Assembly (NCBI RefSeq): GCF_023101085.1
Contig: NZ_CP064703.1
Location: forward strand, 2,604,001-2,668,000
Direction: 5' to 3'
Source of the DNA: Bradyrhizobium sp. 170
GTDB taxonomy: Bacteria > Pseudomonadota > Alphaproteobacteria > Rhizobiales > Xanthobacteraceae
DNA: 64,000 bases
Numbering within the stretch: the first letter of the stretch is position 1; the number at the start of each line of letters is the position of its first letter. Below, piece by piece: positions 27,367 to 36,243 of this stretch. A program made the translations under genes and the position numbers. The notes below the pieces were generated by a model. The model was given only the letters and a program-made list of their open reading frames with translations. It was not told where the DNA came from and did no database searches.

Positions 27367-28551
27367 ATGAACGCCTCCGAACTGCAGAAGCTGACCGACT
27401 GGCTGATCGACGGCGGGAGATCCGCGGTCAGCCCCAAGAGCTTCATGGCCGAGACCTGCGAACGGATGGTCGCAGCGGGCCTGCCGCTTTGGCGTGTCGG
27501 CGTCTTCGTTCGAACCCTCCATCCCGACATTTACGGCCGCAGTTTCATCTGGAAGCCGGGCGCCGAGGTCGAGGTCGGCACAGTCGATCACAAGATTCTG
27601 GATTCACCGGATTTTCACAATAGCCCCATCATCATCGTGTTCCAGCAGGGACAGGAAGTCCGGGCCCGTGCGGACGACCCGCAGAGCGCGCGCTTCCCGA
27701 TCGTCGAGGAGCTGCGCGCCGAAGGCGTCACCGATTACATCGCGCTGCCGCTGTTTTTTACCGACGGAACCATTCACGCCTCAAGCTGGACCACGAAGCA
27801 ATCAGGCGGTTTCACCGATGAGCAGTTGGCGGCCTTGCGTGGGCTGAACACGCCGCTGTCGCGGGTCATAGAGATCATCAACTGGCGCCGCATGGCCGCG
27901 AACCTCTTGGATACCTATGTCGGCAACCGTGCCGGCGAGCGGATTCTCGGCGGCCAGATCAGGCGCGGCCACACCGAGACGATGAATGCCGCGATCTGGC
28001 TCTCGGATCTGCGCGGATTCACGGCGCTGTCGGACCGGCTGCCGGCCGAGACCGTCGTCGACATTCTGAACCAGTATTTCGATTGCCAGGTCGCCGCGAT
28101 CAAGAAGCATGGCGGCGACGTGCTGAAATATATGGGCGACGGGCTGCTCGCGGTGTTTCCGATCGATGAATATGTCGGCGACGAAAAGCAGGTTTGCTCG
28201 AATGTGCTCGAAGCCGCCCATGAGTCGCGCACCAGCGTCGCCGACTTGCAATATCCGATCGGCGACGTCGTCGAACGGTTTCGCTTCGGTGTCGCCCTGC
28301 ATGTCGGACGGATTCTCTACGGCAATATCGGCGGCGGCAACCGGCTCGACTTCACCTGCATCGGCCCCGCCGTGAACCTCGCGGCGCGGCTGGAAAAGAT
28401 CGCCAGCCAAACCAAGCGCACCATCGTAGCGTCGGAAGGATTTGCCGGCATCTGCCGGGGAGGGTGGAGCGATCTCGGCGAGTTTCCGGTTGCCGGCTTC
28501 GCAAAGGCCGCACGCGTCTACGGACTGGCCGACGAGACCTCGGCGGCGTGA
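27367..28551 (+). CDS. Class III adenylate/guanylate cyclase
   Basis: A 394-aa protein. The C-terminal ~190 residues form a class III nucleotide cyclase domain: AIWLSDLRGFTALSDR (first metal Asp), GGDVLKYMGDGLLAVFP (second metal Asp), GVALHVGRILYGNIGGG and RLDFTCIGPAVNLAARLE. The N-terminal ~200 residues (MNASELQKLTDWLIDGG) form a sensory region seen in many rhizobial cyclases but without a named domain. The cytoplasmic layout suggests cAMP signalling. The ATG at 27367 is preferred to the TTG at 27346. A family B REP pair follows at once. Confidence 0.88.
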   Translation: MNASELQKLTDWLIDGGRSAVSPKSFMAETCERMVAAGLPLWRVGVFVRTLHPDIYGRSFIWKPGAEVEVGTVDHKILDSPDFHNSPIIIVFQQGQEVRARADDPQSARFPIVEELRAEGVTDYIALPLFFTDGTIHASSWTTKQSGGFTDEQLAALRGLNTPLSRVIEIINWRRMAANLLDTYVGNRAGERILGGQIRRGHTETMNAAIWLSDLRGFTALSDRLPAETVVDILNQYFDCQVAAIKKHGGDVLKYMGDGLLAVFPIDEYVGDEKQVCSNVLEAAHESRTSVADLQYPIGDVVERFRFGVALHVGRILYGNIGGGNRLDFTCIGPAVNLAARLEKIASQTKRTIVASEGFAGICRGGWSDLGEFPVAGFAKAARVYGLADETSAA

Positions 28552-28557
28552 GGAATC

Positions 28558-28645
28558 CGTAGCCCGGATGGAGCGCAGCGCAATCCGGGATTCGCGCCGC
28601 GGTCCGTGCTTCCCCCGGATTACGCTGCGCTCCATCCGGGCTACA
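28558..28645. repeat. REP inverted pair, family B, upstream of RAYT 1
   Basis: Two nearly perfect inverted units: GTAG, CCCGGAT, GGAGCGCAGCGC, ATCCGGG and the reverse complement ending CCGGGCTAC. Lies 33 bp before the RAYT start. With the single copy at 29216-29247 it brackets the transposase gene. Confidence 0.9.
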
Positions 28646-28678
28646 CGTTTCAGCGCAAATCCGGGGTAGACTGGCGCT

Positions 28679-29215
28679 ATGGTTCACTATCGGCGCAATT
28701 TCGTCCCCGGCGGAACGTTTTTCTTCACAGTCACGCTGGATGACCGAAAGTCATCCGCGCTGATCGATCATGTCGCGTTGCTGCGCGCGGCATTTCGGAA
28801 GGCGCGGAGTGAGCGGCCTTTTCTTACCGATGCCATCGTCATTCTCCCGGACCACTTACATGCGATTCTTACGTTGCCGCCCGGCGACCCGGACTTTTCG
28901 GATAGGTGGCGACGGATCAAGGGAGGTTTTACGCGAAGCGTTCTTGCCACGGGCGCTCAAATTTCACGCGATCATCGTGGCGAATATTCTCTTTGGCAGA
29001 AGCGCTTCTGGGAGCACACCATACGCGATGAACGAGATTTCGAGCGCTGCGCCGATTATGTGCATTTCAATCCGGTCAAGCACCGGCTAGCAACTTCGCC
29101 GTCCGATTGGCCATTCTCCTCGCTGCATCGCTATGTTCGCGCGGGCATTCTGCCTCCGGATTGGGGCGGCGGCGGGAGTACCGATACGGTCAATTTCGGT
29201 GAGCGGAAAGACTGA
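28679..29215 (+). CDS. REP-associated tyrosine transposase (RAYT 1)
   Basis: A 178-aa single-strand transposase of the Y1/HUH type. The N-terminus YRRNFVPGGTFFFTV, the metal-binding motif LPDHLHAI (H59 and H61), WQKRFWEHTIRDERDFERC and YVHFNPVKH with the probable catalytic Tyr127 are the RAYT signature. RAYTs cut at the foot of REP hairpins, as shown for the E. coli enzyme that recognises GTAG. Here family B REPs with a GTAG foot lie on both sides, only 33 bp upstream and directly at the stop codon downstream. The gene is intact. It shares about half its residues with RAYT 2 at 32988 by eye. Confidence 0.93.
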   Translation: MVHYRRNFVPGGTFFFTVTLDDRKSSALIDHVALLRAAFRKARSERPFLTDAIVILPDHLHAILTLPPGDPDFSDRWRRIKGGFTRSVLATGAQISRDHRGEYSLWQKRFWEHTIRDERDFERCADYVHFNPVKHRLATSPSDWPFSSLHRYVRAGILPPDWGGGGSTDTVNFGERKD

Positions 29216-29247
29216 CCCCGGATTGCGCTTCGCTCCATCCGGGCTAC
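29216..29247. repeat. REP unit, family B, downstream of RAYT 1
   Basis: CCCGGATTGCGCTTCGCTCC followed by ATCCGGGCTAC: one unit, inverted relative to the first unit upstream, starting at the base after the RAYT stop codon. Confidence 0.88.
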
Positions 29248-29259
29248 ACGTTCCGCGGC

Positions 29260-30021
29260 TTAGCCGGTGCGGATATAGGACTGCTTCAACCCCCAGGTCA
29301 GGACGAGTAGCGTCACCCACAGCCGCAGCATCGCAAAGCTGAAGATGAACACGAAGTAGATCAGGTTCTTGATCAACTGATGGGCCGCCGACGTCTGGTA
29401 AAAATGCCAGAGCGCGTTGCGGATCAGTCCCTGGCCGAGGCCAAGGCCCAGATAGATGATTCCAAGGGCGATCACGGCCGCGCCGACCCAAAGGCCCCTG
29501 CGCGCGAACTCCAGGGCGGCCTCCCAGAACCTGACGTGCCCGCGGTTTCGCTCGGCCCCGACGATCATCAACAATGTCAGGGCTGCGACGGCCGCGCTCC
29601 AGAACTTGCCGATACCTGTGAACTGGTCGAACGCCATGCCGTCGAGCCCGTTCATCATGTGAGGCGCGATAGACGTATATCCGGCCGCGAGCACGGCGAT
29701 TGAAGCGGCAATCATCAACAGGCCGATCCGCCACAGGATCGCGCGCGTCAAGCGGGATTGTTCGGTGAAGTCGAGCGCACCCAGGCTCGTCTGCCCTTGC
29801 GCCAGTTCGATCGAGCGCTGCGTCACCACGAGGAAGGCATGCAGGACGGCGACGCTGGCAAGCACAATGGCAGGTATGGCGATGAAGGGGTTGTTGAACG
29901 CAATCACGCGCATGGAAGCGGCCAGCACCAGCCAGGGCATCGCCTCGAGAAAGCGGAACGGCCCGAATGAAACGTTTGGAAAGGTGTGCTGCTGAAGCTG
30001 CCGGCGGAGTGCGATCGTCAT
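29260..30021 (-). CDS. Multi-pass membrane protein of unknown function
   Basis: A 253-aa hydrophobic protein with about six predicted helices (for example FLEAMPWLVLAASMRVIAF, PAIVLASVAVLHAFLVV, IGLLMIAASIAVLAAGYTS, LIYFVFIFSFAMLRLWVTL). Charged loops contain QRSIELAQGQTSLGALDF. No enzyme motif or known transporter signature is visible. It is convergent with RAYT 1. Confidence 0.65.
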   Translation of the reverse strand: MTIALRRQLQQHTFPNVSFGPFRFLEAMPWLVLAASMRVIAFNNPFIAIPAIVLASVAVLHAFLVVTQRSIELAQGQTSLGALDFTEQSRLTRAILWRIGLLMIAASIAVLAAGYTSIAPHMMNGLDGMAFDQFTGIGKFWSAAVAALTLLMIVGAERNRGHVRFWEAALEFARRGLWVGAAVIALGIIYLGLGLGQGLIRNALWHFYQTSAAHQLIKNLIYFVFIFSFAMLRLWVTLLVLTWGLKQSYIRTG

Positions 30022-30101
30022 GCCGGAGCAATACCTTCAGAAGTTGAATTCTCGATAGCGCCGATAGTTAAAATTGAGCGGAACGAGCATTCCGCAAGCG
30101 G

Positions 30102-30407
30102 CTATTCCTCCGGCTCGGTCGTGAACAGCAGCGGATAGCCTTTGGCGCGGCCGGCGTCGGTGGCGCGGGTCGCCTTGGTCTCGGCGACGTCCTTGGTGAA
30201 CACGGCGACCACGCAGACGCCGCGCCGGTGTGCTGTTATCATCACCTTGTGGGCCTGGTCCTCGGTCATGCGGAATTCGGCCTTCAGGACGGTGACGACG
30301 AATTCGCGCGGCGTGTAGTCGTCATTGATCAGGATGACCTTGTGCAGGCGCGGCCGCTCGGTCTTGGTCTTGACCTTGGTTTTTGGCGTGACGGTGGTAC
30401 CGGCCAT
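30102..30407 (-). CDS. clpS2: ATP-dependent Clp protease adaptor ClpS2
   Basis: A 101-aa ClpS adaptor that delivers N-degron substrates to ClpAP. The conserved VILINDDYTPREFVVTVL (substrate-pocket residues), AHKVMITAHRRGVCVVAVF and KGYPLLFTTEPEE are all present. Alphaproteobacteria often carry two ClpS proteins; the YTPREF and HRRGVCVV forms point to the second type. clpA is not adjacent, unlike for the canonical ClpS. The N-terminal ~20 residues are Lys/Thr-rich. It lies in the same direction as the gene upstream at 30454, 46 bp away. Confidence 0.9.
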   Translation of the reverse strand: MAGTTVTPKTKVKTKTERPRLHKVILINDDYTPREFVVTVLKAEFRMTEDQAHKVMITAHRRGVCVVAVFTKDVAETKATRATDAGRAKGYPLLFTTEPEE

Positions 30408-30453
30408 TCCAGCGTAGTCCCGAGGCGAGCAAATTTTTGACGGCCCGCCGCGC

Positions 30454-31803
30454 TCAGTTGGCGCGGCAGTCCGCCAGACGCTGCGCCATAGTCTGATCGC
30501 CGCGGCTTGCGGCCGTCTCGATCAGTTTACAGGCTCCGGGCCGGTCCTGAAACTGGGCGTTTGCCGAGAGTTTCAGCTCGATCAGGGCGGCCGTCGCGCC
30601 GGGTTCGTCGAGTTCCGCAGCTTCGACGGCGTAATAGAGCGTGATCCTGGGATGGCTGACCCGCGTTTCCGGATATTCGGCAAGCAGCCGCACGACTTGC
30701 ATGCGGGCGTTAAAGTCGTAGGCGCTGGCGTTGTCGATCAGGTTGACCGCCTTCTGAATGTCGCGCGGTACCAGTTTGCCTTCAAGGGTGAGCTGCCCGA
30801 GCATCCCCTTTGCCATCCAGCTATTGGACGCGCCTTCGACCATTGGCATCCAGCTATCGGACTTGCCTGTCAGCAGCGACAGCGCGCGCTTGGGATCGGC
30901 CGGGCCGCCTTCGCCCGCGATCAGCATTTCCGCGAGCGGGACGATGGCGCCGCCGGGATCGGGACGGCGAGCTTCTTCGAGCAGGGCGCGGGCGCGTACC
31001 GGATCTTCTTTACGGATCGCCAGCGCCAATTCCCTCTTGGCGCCGTATTGGTAGTGCCCGGGCGCGTTCAATTTTTCGAGTATGTCGAGGCCGCGGGCCC
31101 GCTCGTCCGGCTTGTCCGACGTGGCCAGCAGGCGGCCCAGCGTCACCAGCAGGCCTCCTTTGCTCGCGTCTTTTGCAGGGTTGGCGACGGCACGTTCCGC
31201 CCAGTATCGCGCGGCGACAATATCGCGTTTGACGATGTCGCCATCCTCAAGCCGGCGTACCAATATCCGCGTCGCAAAGGGGTGACCGAGCTCAGCGGCC
31301 TTGTGCAGCGCCCGAGCCGCCTCGGCGCGCGTGACCAGCTGCACCTTGTCGAGATCGCCGCGATCCCAGGATCTGTGATGCTCATAGAGCTGGTGATAGG
31401 CCTCGGCACTGCCCTGCGATGCTGCTTCGCGCAGCATGGCAATCGCCTCTGCCTTCTGCTCATAGGGCAGGTTGCGCGCATACGCGGTCTTGAGATCTGC
31501 GTTCGCAGGGTTGGCCTCGAACGCCATTTTGCAGCTTTCGCGCCGCAGGTCCCATCGCCGGCGCTTGGCGGCATCGTCGATATACTCCTTCGGCTCTTCA
31601 AAGAGCTGATGGCAGAGCTCGACGGCATTCTCCACCGTTAGCATCGGTTCCGGCTTGGGCGCTTCAGGCGCGGTGCCGGACTGCGGCGTCGGAAGCGACA
31701 ACGCGACCACCATGCCGAAAACGAGCAAGCCGCTCGACACAACGACCGTGCGCAACAACGGCGGCAGACTGTCATTTGCGGGAGGTTTTGGGGGCGTAAC
31801 CAT
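30454..31803 (-). CDS. Sel1/TPR-type repeat protein with N-terminal membrane anchor
   Basis: A 449-aa protein. An N-terminal helix (LLRTVVVSSGLLVFGMVVAL) acts as a signal anchor, after which the chain is a series of helical repeats of Sel1 type (AIAMLREAASQGSAEAYHQL, ALHKAAELGHPFATRIL, AARYWAERAVANP). Such proteins act as scaffolds in envelope or secretion processes; no specific partner is visible. It ends with CKLIETAASRGDQTMAQRLA. It may be co-transcribed with clpS2. Confidence 0.75.
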   Translation of the reverse strand: MVTPPKPPANDSLPPLLRTVVVSSGLLVFGMVVALSLPTPQSGTAPEAPKPEPMLTVENAVELCHQLFEEPKEYIDDAAKRRRWDLRRESCKMAFEANPANADLKTAYARNLPYEQKAEAIAMLREAASQGSAEAYHQLYEHHRSWDRGDLDKVQLVTRAEAARALHKAAELGHPFATRILVRRLEDGDIVKRDIVAARYWAERAVANPAKDASKGGLLVTLGRLLATSDKPDERARGLDILEKLNAPGHYQYGAKRELALAIRKEDPVRARALLEEARRPDPGGAIVPLAEMLIAGEGGPADPKRALSLLTGKSDSWMPMVEGASNSWMAKGMLGQLTLEGKLVPRDIQKAVNLIDNASAYDFNARMQVVRLLAEYPETRVSHPRITLYYAVEAAELDEPGATAALIELKLSANAQFQDRPGACKLIETAASRGDQTMAQRLADCRAN

Positions 31804-32042
31804 GATCGTGCCAATGCGCGGCCCTTCTTGTCCGGCCGCGTCGCATCTGTCGCGCCGAGCGCGTTAATCGTTCAATTCGGAAACATAGTGCCGGACAGGC
31901 GAAGCGCGGTGCGGAACCCGCCGGGCACGCGGGCTGTGGACGAAGCCTGCTCTAACCCGAATGTGAAGGACAAATGATTTCAGCGCTTTGCGATGGCCGT
32001 TTTGCATGTCACCATCACTGTCGTTCGACGGGAGGGCCGCAA

Positions 32043-32915
32043 ATGCGCTGGTATGTCTCGATCGGGGTCGTGCTTGTCGCGGGCGTGCTCGCCGGCGGCG
32101 ATGTGGCGAGTTTTGCCGCGCCGTATCAAACGAACCGGCCGGGCCACCAACCGAACGCCGCCAGCCGTCAACTGGCCGACAAGGAAACCAATCCGACCGT
32201 CGACGTCGAACTCGTCCTCGCCGTCGACGTCTCCTATTCGATGGACCTGGATGAACTCGCGCTGCAGCGGGAGGGTTATGCGCAGGCGATCGTCTCCAAG
32301 GAATTTTTGCAGGCGCTGAAGAGCGGCCCGAACGGCCGGATCGCGATCACCTATTTCGAATGGGCGGCATCCACCGACCAGAAGATCATCATCCCCTGGC
32401 GCCTGATCGACGGGCCCGAGACGGCCGACGCCGTCGCCAATGAAATCGTCAAGACCCCGATCCGCCGTGCGTCGCGCACCTCGATTTCGGGGGCGATCAA
32501 CTTCGCCATGCCGCTGTTCGACGAGAACCCGCACCGCGGCCTGCGGCGGGTGATCGATATTTCCGGCGACGGCCCGAACAACAACGGCGCACCGGTCGTC
32601 ATCGCCCGCGACGCCGCGGTGGAAAAGGGCATCGTCATCAACGGCTTGCCGATCATGGTGAAGGAGCCGTCTTACTCCACCATGGATATCGACAATCTTG
32701 ATTTCTACTACGAGGACTGCGTCATCGGCGGCCCCGGCTCCTTCGTCGTCACGATCAAGGACCGCGACAAGTTCAAGGAAGCGATCCGCACCAAGCTGCT
32801 GCTCGAGATCGCGGGCCGCACCCCCGACCGCCCGGTCGTGCCGGCCGCAGGCCGCGAGCCGCGCGTCAATTGCATGATCGGCGAGAAGATCTGGCAGGAC
32901 AGGTGGGGAAGGTGA
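32043..32915 (+). CDS. DUF1194 family exported von Willebrand A-like protein
   Basis: A 290-aa exported protein. The ATG at 32043 follows GGAGGG and starts a signal peptide (WYVSIGVVLVAGVLAGG). The MIDAS-like motif DVSYS (62-66) and RTSISGAINFAMPLF, RVIDISGDGPNNNG show a VWA-type metal-binding fold, which matches DUF1194. Cell-surface or periplasmic adhesion/complex assembly is plausible; no direct role is known. The in-frame extension from 31974 lacks a signal. Confidence 0.8.
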   Translation: MRWYVSIGVVLVAGVLAGGDVASFAAPYQTNRPGHQPNAASRQLADKETNPTVDVELVLAVDVSYSMDLDELALQREGYAQAIVSKEFLQALKSGPNGRIAITYFEWAASTDQKIIIPWRLIDGPETADAVANEIVKTPIRRASRTSISGAINFAMPLFDENPHRGLRRVIDISGDGPNNNGAPVVIARDAAVEKGIVINGLPIMVKEPSYSTMDIDNLDFYYEDCVIGGPGSFVVTIKDRDKFKEAIRTKLLLEIAGRTPDRPVVPAAGREPRVNCMIGEKIWQDRWGR

Positions 32916-32926
32916 GGGGCGTAGTT

Positions 32927-32960
32927 TCGTAGGATGGGTGGAGCGCAGCGATACCCATCA
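32927..32960. repeat. REP unit, family A, upstream of RAYT 2
   Basis: GTAG, GATGGGT, GGAGCGCAGCGAT, ACCCATC in one unit, ending 27 bp before the RAYT 2 start codon. Confidence 0.88.
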
Positions 32961-32987
32961 AACCACGCAATGCTCTAGCATGACGAC

Positions 32988-33524
32988 ATGACCGATTACC
33001 GTCGCAATTTTGTCGTTGGAGGTAGTTTCTTCTTCACCGTTAATCTGGCGGAGCGACGTCTGCGGCTGCTGACGGAGCACATCGACGAATTGCGGGAAGC
33101 ACTTCGGGAGACGCGGCACGACCATCCATTCACGATCGACGCGATGGTTGTTCTGCCTGATCATCTTCACGCGGTCTGGACAATACCCGAAGGGGATTCT
33201 GACTTTGCCACGCGCTGGCGGTTGATCAAAACGGGTTTCTCGCGCCGTGTTCCGGTTGGCGAACGAATTTCCGAGAGCCGGGCCGCTAAGGGTGAACGCG
33301 GTATATGGCAGCGGCGTTACTGGGAGCACGCCATTCGTGATGAAAACGATTTCGCCCGTCACGTCGACTACATCCACATCAATCCGGTCAAACATGGCTA
33401 CGTGACGCGGGTCGGAGATTGGCCGCATTCGTCATTTCATCGCATGGTAAAACTCGGCGTTTATCCCGAGGATTGGGCTGGCGATGTCTCTGACCATGGA
33501 GATGCGTTCGGCGAACGTCAGTAG
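32988..33524 (+). CDS. REP-associated tyrosine transposase (RAYT 2)
   Basis: A second 178-aa RAYT, intact. It has YRRNFVVGGSFFFTV, LPDHLHAV (metal ligands H59 and H61), IWQRRYWEHAIRDENDFARH and YIHINPVKHGY with the probable catalytic Tyr128. It is flanked by family A REPs: one direct unit 27 bp upstream and one inverted unit 16 bp after the stop. The flanking REP family differs from that of RAYT 1, while both keep GTAG feet, which fits one transposase per REP family. Confidence 0.93.
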   Translation: MTDYRRNFVVGGSFFFTVNLAERRLRLLTEHIDELREALRETRHDHPFTIDAMVVLPDHLHAVWTIPEGDSDFATRWRLIKTGFSRRVPVGERISESRAAKGERGIWQRRYWEHAIRDENDFARHVDYIHINPVKHGYVTRVGDWPHSSFHRMVKLGVYPEDWAGDVSDHGDAFGERQ

Positions 33525-33540
33525 GGATGCGAGATCGGAT

Positions 33541-33573
33541 GATGGGTATCGCTTCGCTCCACCCATCCTACGA
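33541..33573. repeat. REP unit, family A, downstream of RAYT 2
   Basis: GATGGGTATCGCTTCGCTCC, ACCCATCCTAC: inverted relative to the upstream unit at 32927-32960. It lies between convergent genes. Confidence 0.88.
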
Positions 33574-33585
33574 ATTACCGCGAAC

Positions 33586-34833
33586 TCACCGCCTGAACCG
33601 CGCCACCAGCTCTACATGCGGCGTGTGGCGGAACTGGTCGACCGGGGTGACACCGTCGATCTTGTAGCCGCCGTCGATCAGGATTTTTGCATCGCGCGCG
33701 AATGTCGTGACGTTGCAGGACACCGCGACCACCGTCGGAATCTTGCTGGCCGCGAGCTGCGTCGCCTGCGCCTGCGCGCCCTGGCGCGGCGGGTCGAACA
33801 CGACCACATCATAGTCGCGCAGTTCCTGCGGCATCAGCGGGCGGCGAAACAGGTCGCGCGCCTCGGCCTTGACCGGCTTCAGTCCCGAGGTGGACGTCGC
33901 GGCCTTCTGCAACGCTGCGACCGCGCCGACGTCGCTGTCGAAGGCGGCTATCCGCGACTTCGCCGCCAGCCGCAGGGCGAAGGGGCCGACGCCGCAAAAC
34001 AGGTCGGCGATGTATTTGCTGCGCTTGCAGTGGTCGGATACCAGCGCGGCGAGCTGCTCTTCACCTGCTACCGTTGCCTGCAGGAACGAGCCGGGCGGCA
34101 GCGCCACCTGCGCGGCGCCGATCGAAATCAGGGGCGGCGTTCGCATCAAGACCAGCTCGCCGTGGCGCGTCAGCCGCGCCAGCCGGTGTTGTTCGGCGAT
34201 GCGCGACAGCCTTGCGATCAAGGCTGATGACAGCGGGCCGGAGCCGCGCACATCGACATCGAGCCCGCTATTGGTCGCGGTGACCTGGATGTCGAGCGGC
34301 TTGCCCATCGAAATCAGCGGCTCGGCGATGGCCCAGGCCGCCTCGATCGCGCCGTTCAGATGCGGGTCGAGGATCGGGCAGCGGTCGATCGGAATGATGT
34401 CGTGCGAACCTGCCGCCGCATAGCCGACCTTGAGCACGTCGTGAGTTCCGATCCGGCCGTGCAGGGTGATGCGCCGGCGGCCGGCGCCATGGGCATCGAG
34501 CAGGGGCGCGACGTCGCAATCGATTCCGGCCTGCGCCAGCGTCGTCACCACGAGCTCGCGCTTCCAGGCGCGATAGGGGCCGGCGTCCCAATGCTGGATT
34601 GCGCAGCCGCCGCAGACTCCGAAATGCGGACAGAACGGCGCGATCCGGTCCGCGCTTGCGGCCTCGACGTTGAGCAATCGCCGGCGGTCGGGATGGTGAC
34701 CGGGAACCGGACCGACTTCGATCGTTTCACCGCCCAGCGTGTACGGCACATAGATGTTGCCGCCGCTTACGATCGCGACGCCGTCGCCGTGATGGCCGAC
34801 ATGGTCGATCACGAGGCGCTCGCTGTCAGCCAC
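33586..34833 (-). CDS. TrmA/RumA-family RNA (uracil-5-)-methyltransferase
   Basis: A 415-aa SAM-dependent RNA methyltransferase. The iron-sulfur cysteines appear as [15 protein letters not shown] (C68, C74, C77), followed by [16 protein letters not shown] (SAM site), [12 protein letters not shown] and [13 protein letters not shown] with the nucleophilic Cys. This matches RlmD/RlmC-type enzymes that make m5U in 23S rRNA. The N-terminal TRAM-like part begins [16 protein letters not shown] start it at GTG 34833, which overlaps the tlyA stop by 8 bp and suggests translational coupling; the longer frame to 34914 is inside tlyA. Confidence 0.9.
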   Translation of the reverse strand: MADSERLVIDHVGHHGDGVAIVSGGNIYVPYTLGGETIEVGPVPGHHPDRRRLLNVEAASADRIAPFCPHFGVCGGCAIQHWDAGPYRAWKRELVVTTLAQAGIDCDVAPLLDAHGAGRRRITLHGRIGTHDVLKVGYAAAGSHDIIPIDRCPILDPHLNGAIEAAWAIAEPLISMGKPLDIQVTATNSGLDVDVRGSGPLSSALIARLSRIAEQHRLARLTRHGELVLMRTPPLISIGAAQVALPPGSFLQATVAGEEQLAALVSDHCKRSKYIADLFCGVGPFALRLAAKSRIAAFDSDVGAVAALQKAATSTSGLKPVKAEARDLFRRPLMPQELRDYDVVVFDPPRQGAQAQATQLAASKIPTVVAVSCNVTTFARDAKILIDGGYKIDGVTPVDQFRHTPHVELVARFRR

Positions 34834-35581
34834 GGCGCGCGCCCATGAAGAATTCGATATTGCCGTCGCCGCCGGTGATTGGCGAGGGAAACACCTGGAT
34901 ATCGGTGCAGCCAAGGGAAGTCGCGAATGCCGAGATATCGTCGCAGATTTCCTGATGCACCATCGCGTTGCGGATGATGCCGTGCTTGGAATGCCTGCGC
35001 TCGGCCTCGAATTGCGGCTTGATCAGCGCCAAGAGCTGCGTCGGTGCAGCGGCCAGCTCCAGCGCCACCGGCAGCACGGCCTTCAGTGAAATGAAACTGA
35101 CGTCGATGACGACGACATCGGGCCGCGCGGGCAGGCGCTTGCCCTCGAACTTACGAATATCGGTTTCTTCCATCGACGCGATCCTGGGATGGCCGCGCAG
35201 CGAGGGATGCAACTGGCCGTGCCCGACATCGATGGCGAAGACGAAGCTGGCGCCATTCGCCAACAGCACCTCGGTGAAGCCGCCGGTGGAAGCGCCGACG
35301 TCGAGGCAGACATGGCCCTCGATCTCGATCGGATACAGTTCCAGGGCGCCTGCGAGCTTGACGCCGCCGCGCGAGACCCAGGGGTGCGCGGGCTGCGCGG
35401 ACAATTCAGCATTGGCGGCGATCATCTCCGACGCTTTCAGCACGGGCCGGCCGTCGGCGGTCACGCCGCCGGCGTCGATCGCGGCGCGGGCGCGGGCGCG
35501 GCTTTCGAACAGGCCGCGCTCGACCAGCAGCACGTCCACGCGCTTGCGGGGAGAGGTCTCGCTGTTGCTCGTCTTCGCCAA
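34826..35581 (-). CDS. tlyA: TlyA-family rRNA (cytidine-2'-O)-methyltransferase
   Basis: A 251-aa protein. An N-terminal S4 RNA-binding domain ([20 protein letters not shown]) is followed by an FtsJ-like methyltransferase domain with [29 protein letters not shown] and [14 protein letters not shown]. TlyA methylates ribosomal RNA in mycobacteria; many annotations call it hemolysin A. The start is a TTG at 35581, 2 bp after the stop of the upstream deoxyribosyltransferase gene, so the genes are coupled. Confidence 0.9.
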   Translation of the reverse strand: MAKTSNSETSPRKRVDVLLVERGLFESRARARAAIDAGGVTADGRPVLKASEMIAANAELSAQPAHPWVSRGGVKLAGALELYPIEIEGHVCLDVGASTGGFTEVLLANGASFVFAIDVGHGQLHPSLRGHPRIASMEETDIRKFEGKRLPARPDVVVIDVSFISLKAVLPVALELAAAPTQLLALIKPQFEAERRHSKHGIIRNAMVHQEICDDISAFATSLGCTDIQVFPSPITGGDGNIEFFMGARRG

Positions 35582-35583
35582 GG

Positions 35584-36147
35584 TCAGTCCGATTTACCTT
35601 TGGCGCGATCCGCCGCCAGACGAACGCAAGTCTCGAACGAGGTCAGATCGTGCCAGATATCCAGAGGCCGCTGCCGCGGCATCACCAGTCTAGCACCATG
35701 CAGATCGAGCGTGTGGATCATCATGAGATTGTCGGGCAGTCCGAAATCCTCGACCGTCAGTCCGTCATCGTCGATCAGATGGCCGGTAGCGGATTTGGTC
35801 ACGTCATGGATCCGCATTACGCGCTCAACATAGACTGCGGGGTCGTTGCTATAGGCCAGACAGAGCTTGCCGCGCCCGGCCATGTAGCCAAGTTCATAGA
35901 CGGTGCCGGCGTCCGCACTTGGGCCGCGAAACGGCGTAAGGTTGGCGATGATCGCGTCCGCTGCGTCCATCATGGCCTCGTTACCCTCAAAGATCGCGAG
36001 CGAGGCGTCGGCGGCCGAAAGATCGACCGCATTGTCGAGCGGATAGAGCCCGCGCACGCCATGGCGGGCACAGATCGCGGCCTTGCGGCGCCCGATCTCG
36101 ATGGCGTCCGGCAGGAACACGTCGGGACCTGCCAGATAGATCTTCAT
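35584..36147 (-). CDS. Nucleoside 2-deoxyribosyltransferase family protein
   Basis: A 187-aa protein of the nucleoside deoxyribosyltransferase fold, which exchanges bases between deoxynucleosides or hydrolyses them. It starts KIYLAGPDVFLPDA and contains MMDAADAIIANLTPFRG and SADAGTVYELGYMAGRGK, where the Asp and Glu of the active site lie. It sits between dxs and tlyA on the same strand and almost touches tlyA. A role in salvage or house-cleaning of damaged nucleosides is plausible. Confidence 0.85.
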   Translation of the reverse strand: MKIYLAGPDVFLPDAIEIGRRKAAICARHGVRGLYPLDNAVDLSAADASLAIFEGNEAMMDAADAIIANLTPFRGPSADAGTVYELGYMAGRGKLCLAYSNDPAVYVERVMRIHDVTKSATGHLIDDDGLTVEDFGLPDNLMMIHTLDLHGARLVMPRQRPLDIWHDLTSFETCVRLAADRAKGKSD

Positions 36148-36167
36148 GGGATTACCCGGCGGAAGAG

Positions 36168-36240
36168 CCAGATCTTCGGTTCTGCCAATTCTTCGAAACT
36201 CAAGCCTTCGGTTCCGATCAAGTCAGAACCGAAGGGCTGT
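36168..36240. repeat. Dispersed repeat, family G fragment
   Basis: Contains CTTCGGTTCT, then CCTTCGGTTC and GAACCGAAGG with a TGATT/AAGTCA-like centre, similar to the GGTTCTGATT palindrome at 9820-9840. It separates dxs from the deoxyribosyltransferase gene. Confidence 0.45.
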
Positions 36241-36243
36241 GCC

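Noticed and set aside
25552..27591. GMC oxidoreductase extended upstream by 115 residues
   Set aside because: The extra sequence is not protein-like and overlaps the divergent cyclase start; GTG at 27246 with a good Shine-Dalgarno opens exactly at the FAD motif.
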